Assembly: GCA_949752795.1 (NCBI GenBank)
Contig: CATKHW010000058.1
Location: forward strand, 62,001 to 126,000
Source of the DNA: Hyperoodon ampullatus
Taxonomy: Eukaryota > Chordata > Mammalia > Artiodactyla > Ziphiidae
Direction of reading: 5' to 3'
Length of the DNA: 64,000 nt
In this document: piece after piece, positions 63,798 to 64,000 of the stretch
How positions within the stretch are numbered: position 1 is the first letter of the stretch
Layout of the letters: every line of letters begins with the position of its first letter
The notes under the pieces: generated by a model
What the model was told of the DNA's origin: nothing
Database searches by the model: none
The model's input: only the letters and a program-made list of their open reading frames with translations
Program-made: the position numbers and the translations under genes

Positions 63798-64000
63798 CTG
63801 GGAAATTCTTTACAATTCCTTCAGGGTCTCTGATGAAGGCTGGAATGACCCTATCTACAACGACAGCTGGATGTGGCATAAGGAGGGACACTTGGGACTG
63901 AGACGATTGGTGAGATTGGGTGAGCAAATGCAGACCCTTTAAAGCAATAATGCATGGCACCCATTCCATGGGTCCGAACTCTGCAGGTTGAAGGGAATAT
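63798..64000 (+). repeat. Satellite monomer M37 (3'-partial)
   Basis: First 203 bp of the next monomer. The array continues beyond the window. ctgcagg at about 63981 replaces the usual ctccagg. Confidence 0.95.

Larger units (their letters stand above)
1..64000 (+). repeat. L1-derived 1739-bp tandem satellite array (probable common cetacean satellite)
   Basis: The same sequence recurs every 1739 bp across the window in one orientation, with no unrelated sequence between copies. For example, gacttgcggtcagctcacc begins at 1, 1741 and 3480. Thirty-five of 36 complete monomers are exactly 1739 bp and one is 1738 bp. Colinear similarity to the mammalian L1 ORF2 3' half, 3' UTR and A-tail is visible by eye, e.g. 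aatgcaaatc (316), gggatgtaaattg (442) and attctaagtgaaataagt (763). The array carries no gene I can support. Tandem structure is certain; L1 origin is very likely; assignment to cetaceans is inference from period length, L1 type and recalled literature. An L1-derived satellite of another cetartiodactyl is the main alternative. Confidence 0.97.

Noticed and set aside
1..64000. CENP-B box (TTCG....A..CGGG) suggesting a centromeric satellite
   Set aside because: Every TTCG and CGAA in the first monomer was checked and none has the required A and CGGG downstream. No centromere assignment is made.
1..64000. Active L1 or other autonomous mobile element
   Set aside because: No 5' UTR, ORF1, endonuclease or intact reverse-transcriptase domain is present, and all frames are short and frameshifted.
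1..64000. rRNA/5S or histone-type tandem gene cluster
   Set aside because: The monomer contains no recognisable rRNA, tRNA or conserved protein-coding sequence; its content is explained by L1.

Overview
The whole window is one uninterrupted, head-to-tail tandem satellite array. The monomer is 1739 bp. The window holds 36 complete copies plus a partial copy at each end, all in the same orientation. I see no functional protein gene, tRNA, rRNA, interspersed insertion or unique sequence. The only open frames are short (about 60-104 codons). They recur once per monomer on both strands, and many depend on non-ATG starts, so I treat them as by-products of the repeat.

The monomer itself is a decayed LINE-1 (L1) retrotransposon 3' end, sense on the + strand. 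Reading from the natural L1 boundary, each copy has: (1) about 770 bp resembling the 3' half of L1 ORF2; (2) a 74-bp perfect, spacer-less palindrome inserted into the ORF2 sequence; (3) the last ~530 bp of ORF2, ending in a frame that still reads like the L1 ORF2 C-terminus (ILSEISHTEKETYHKISL); (4) a ~345-bp L1 3' UTR with its G-rich polypurine tract; and (5) a short A-rich tail that abuts the 5'-truncated start of the next copy. Offsets from monomer start (0-based): palindrome 773-846, ORF2-terminal open frame 1094-1375, polypurine tract 1449-1469, TATA-like element 1705-1714, A-rich tail 1721-1738.

Organism: the L1 subtype (laurasiatherian/cetartiodactyl-like 3' UTR), the ~1.74-kb period and the L1 origin of a satellite together point to the common cetacean satellite. 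From memory and unverified, that satellite is about 1.75 kb in many whales and about 1.58 kb in dolphins and their relatives, and Kapitonov, Holmquist and Jurka described L1 as its basic unit. A non-delphinoid whale is therefore the best guess, and the region would be constitutive heterochromatin.

Layout: 1-18 kb is a mosaic of monomer types with a tandem monomer duplication at about 14-17.4 kb. About 18.1-25.4 kb is a dimeric (3478-bp) higher-order repeat. About 25-35 kb is mixed, with another adjacent-monomer duplication at about 30.5-33.9 kb. Positions 35222-56708 form a six-monomer (10,434-bp) higher-order repeat present just over twice, with no difference seen at any site compared. About 57-64 kb is diverged monomers. 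Monomers differ from one another by roughly one to a few percent by eye, many differences being CpG transitions, yet almost no indels have accumulated. Both patterns suggest ongoing homogenisation by unequal exchange or conversion.
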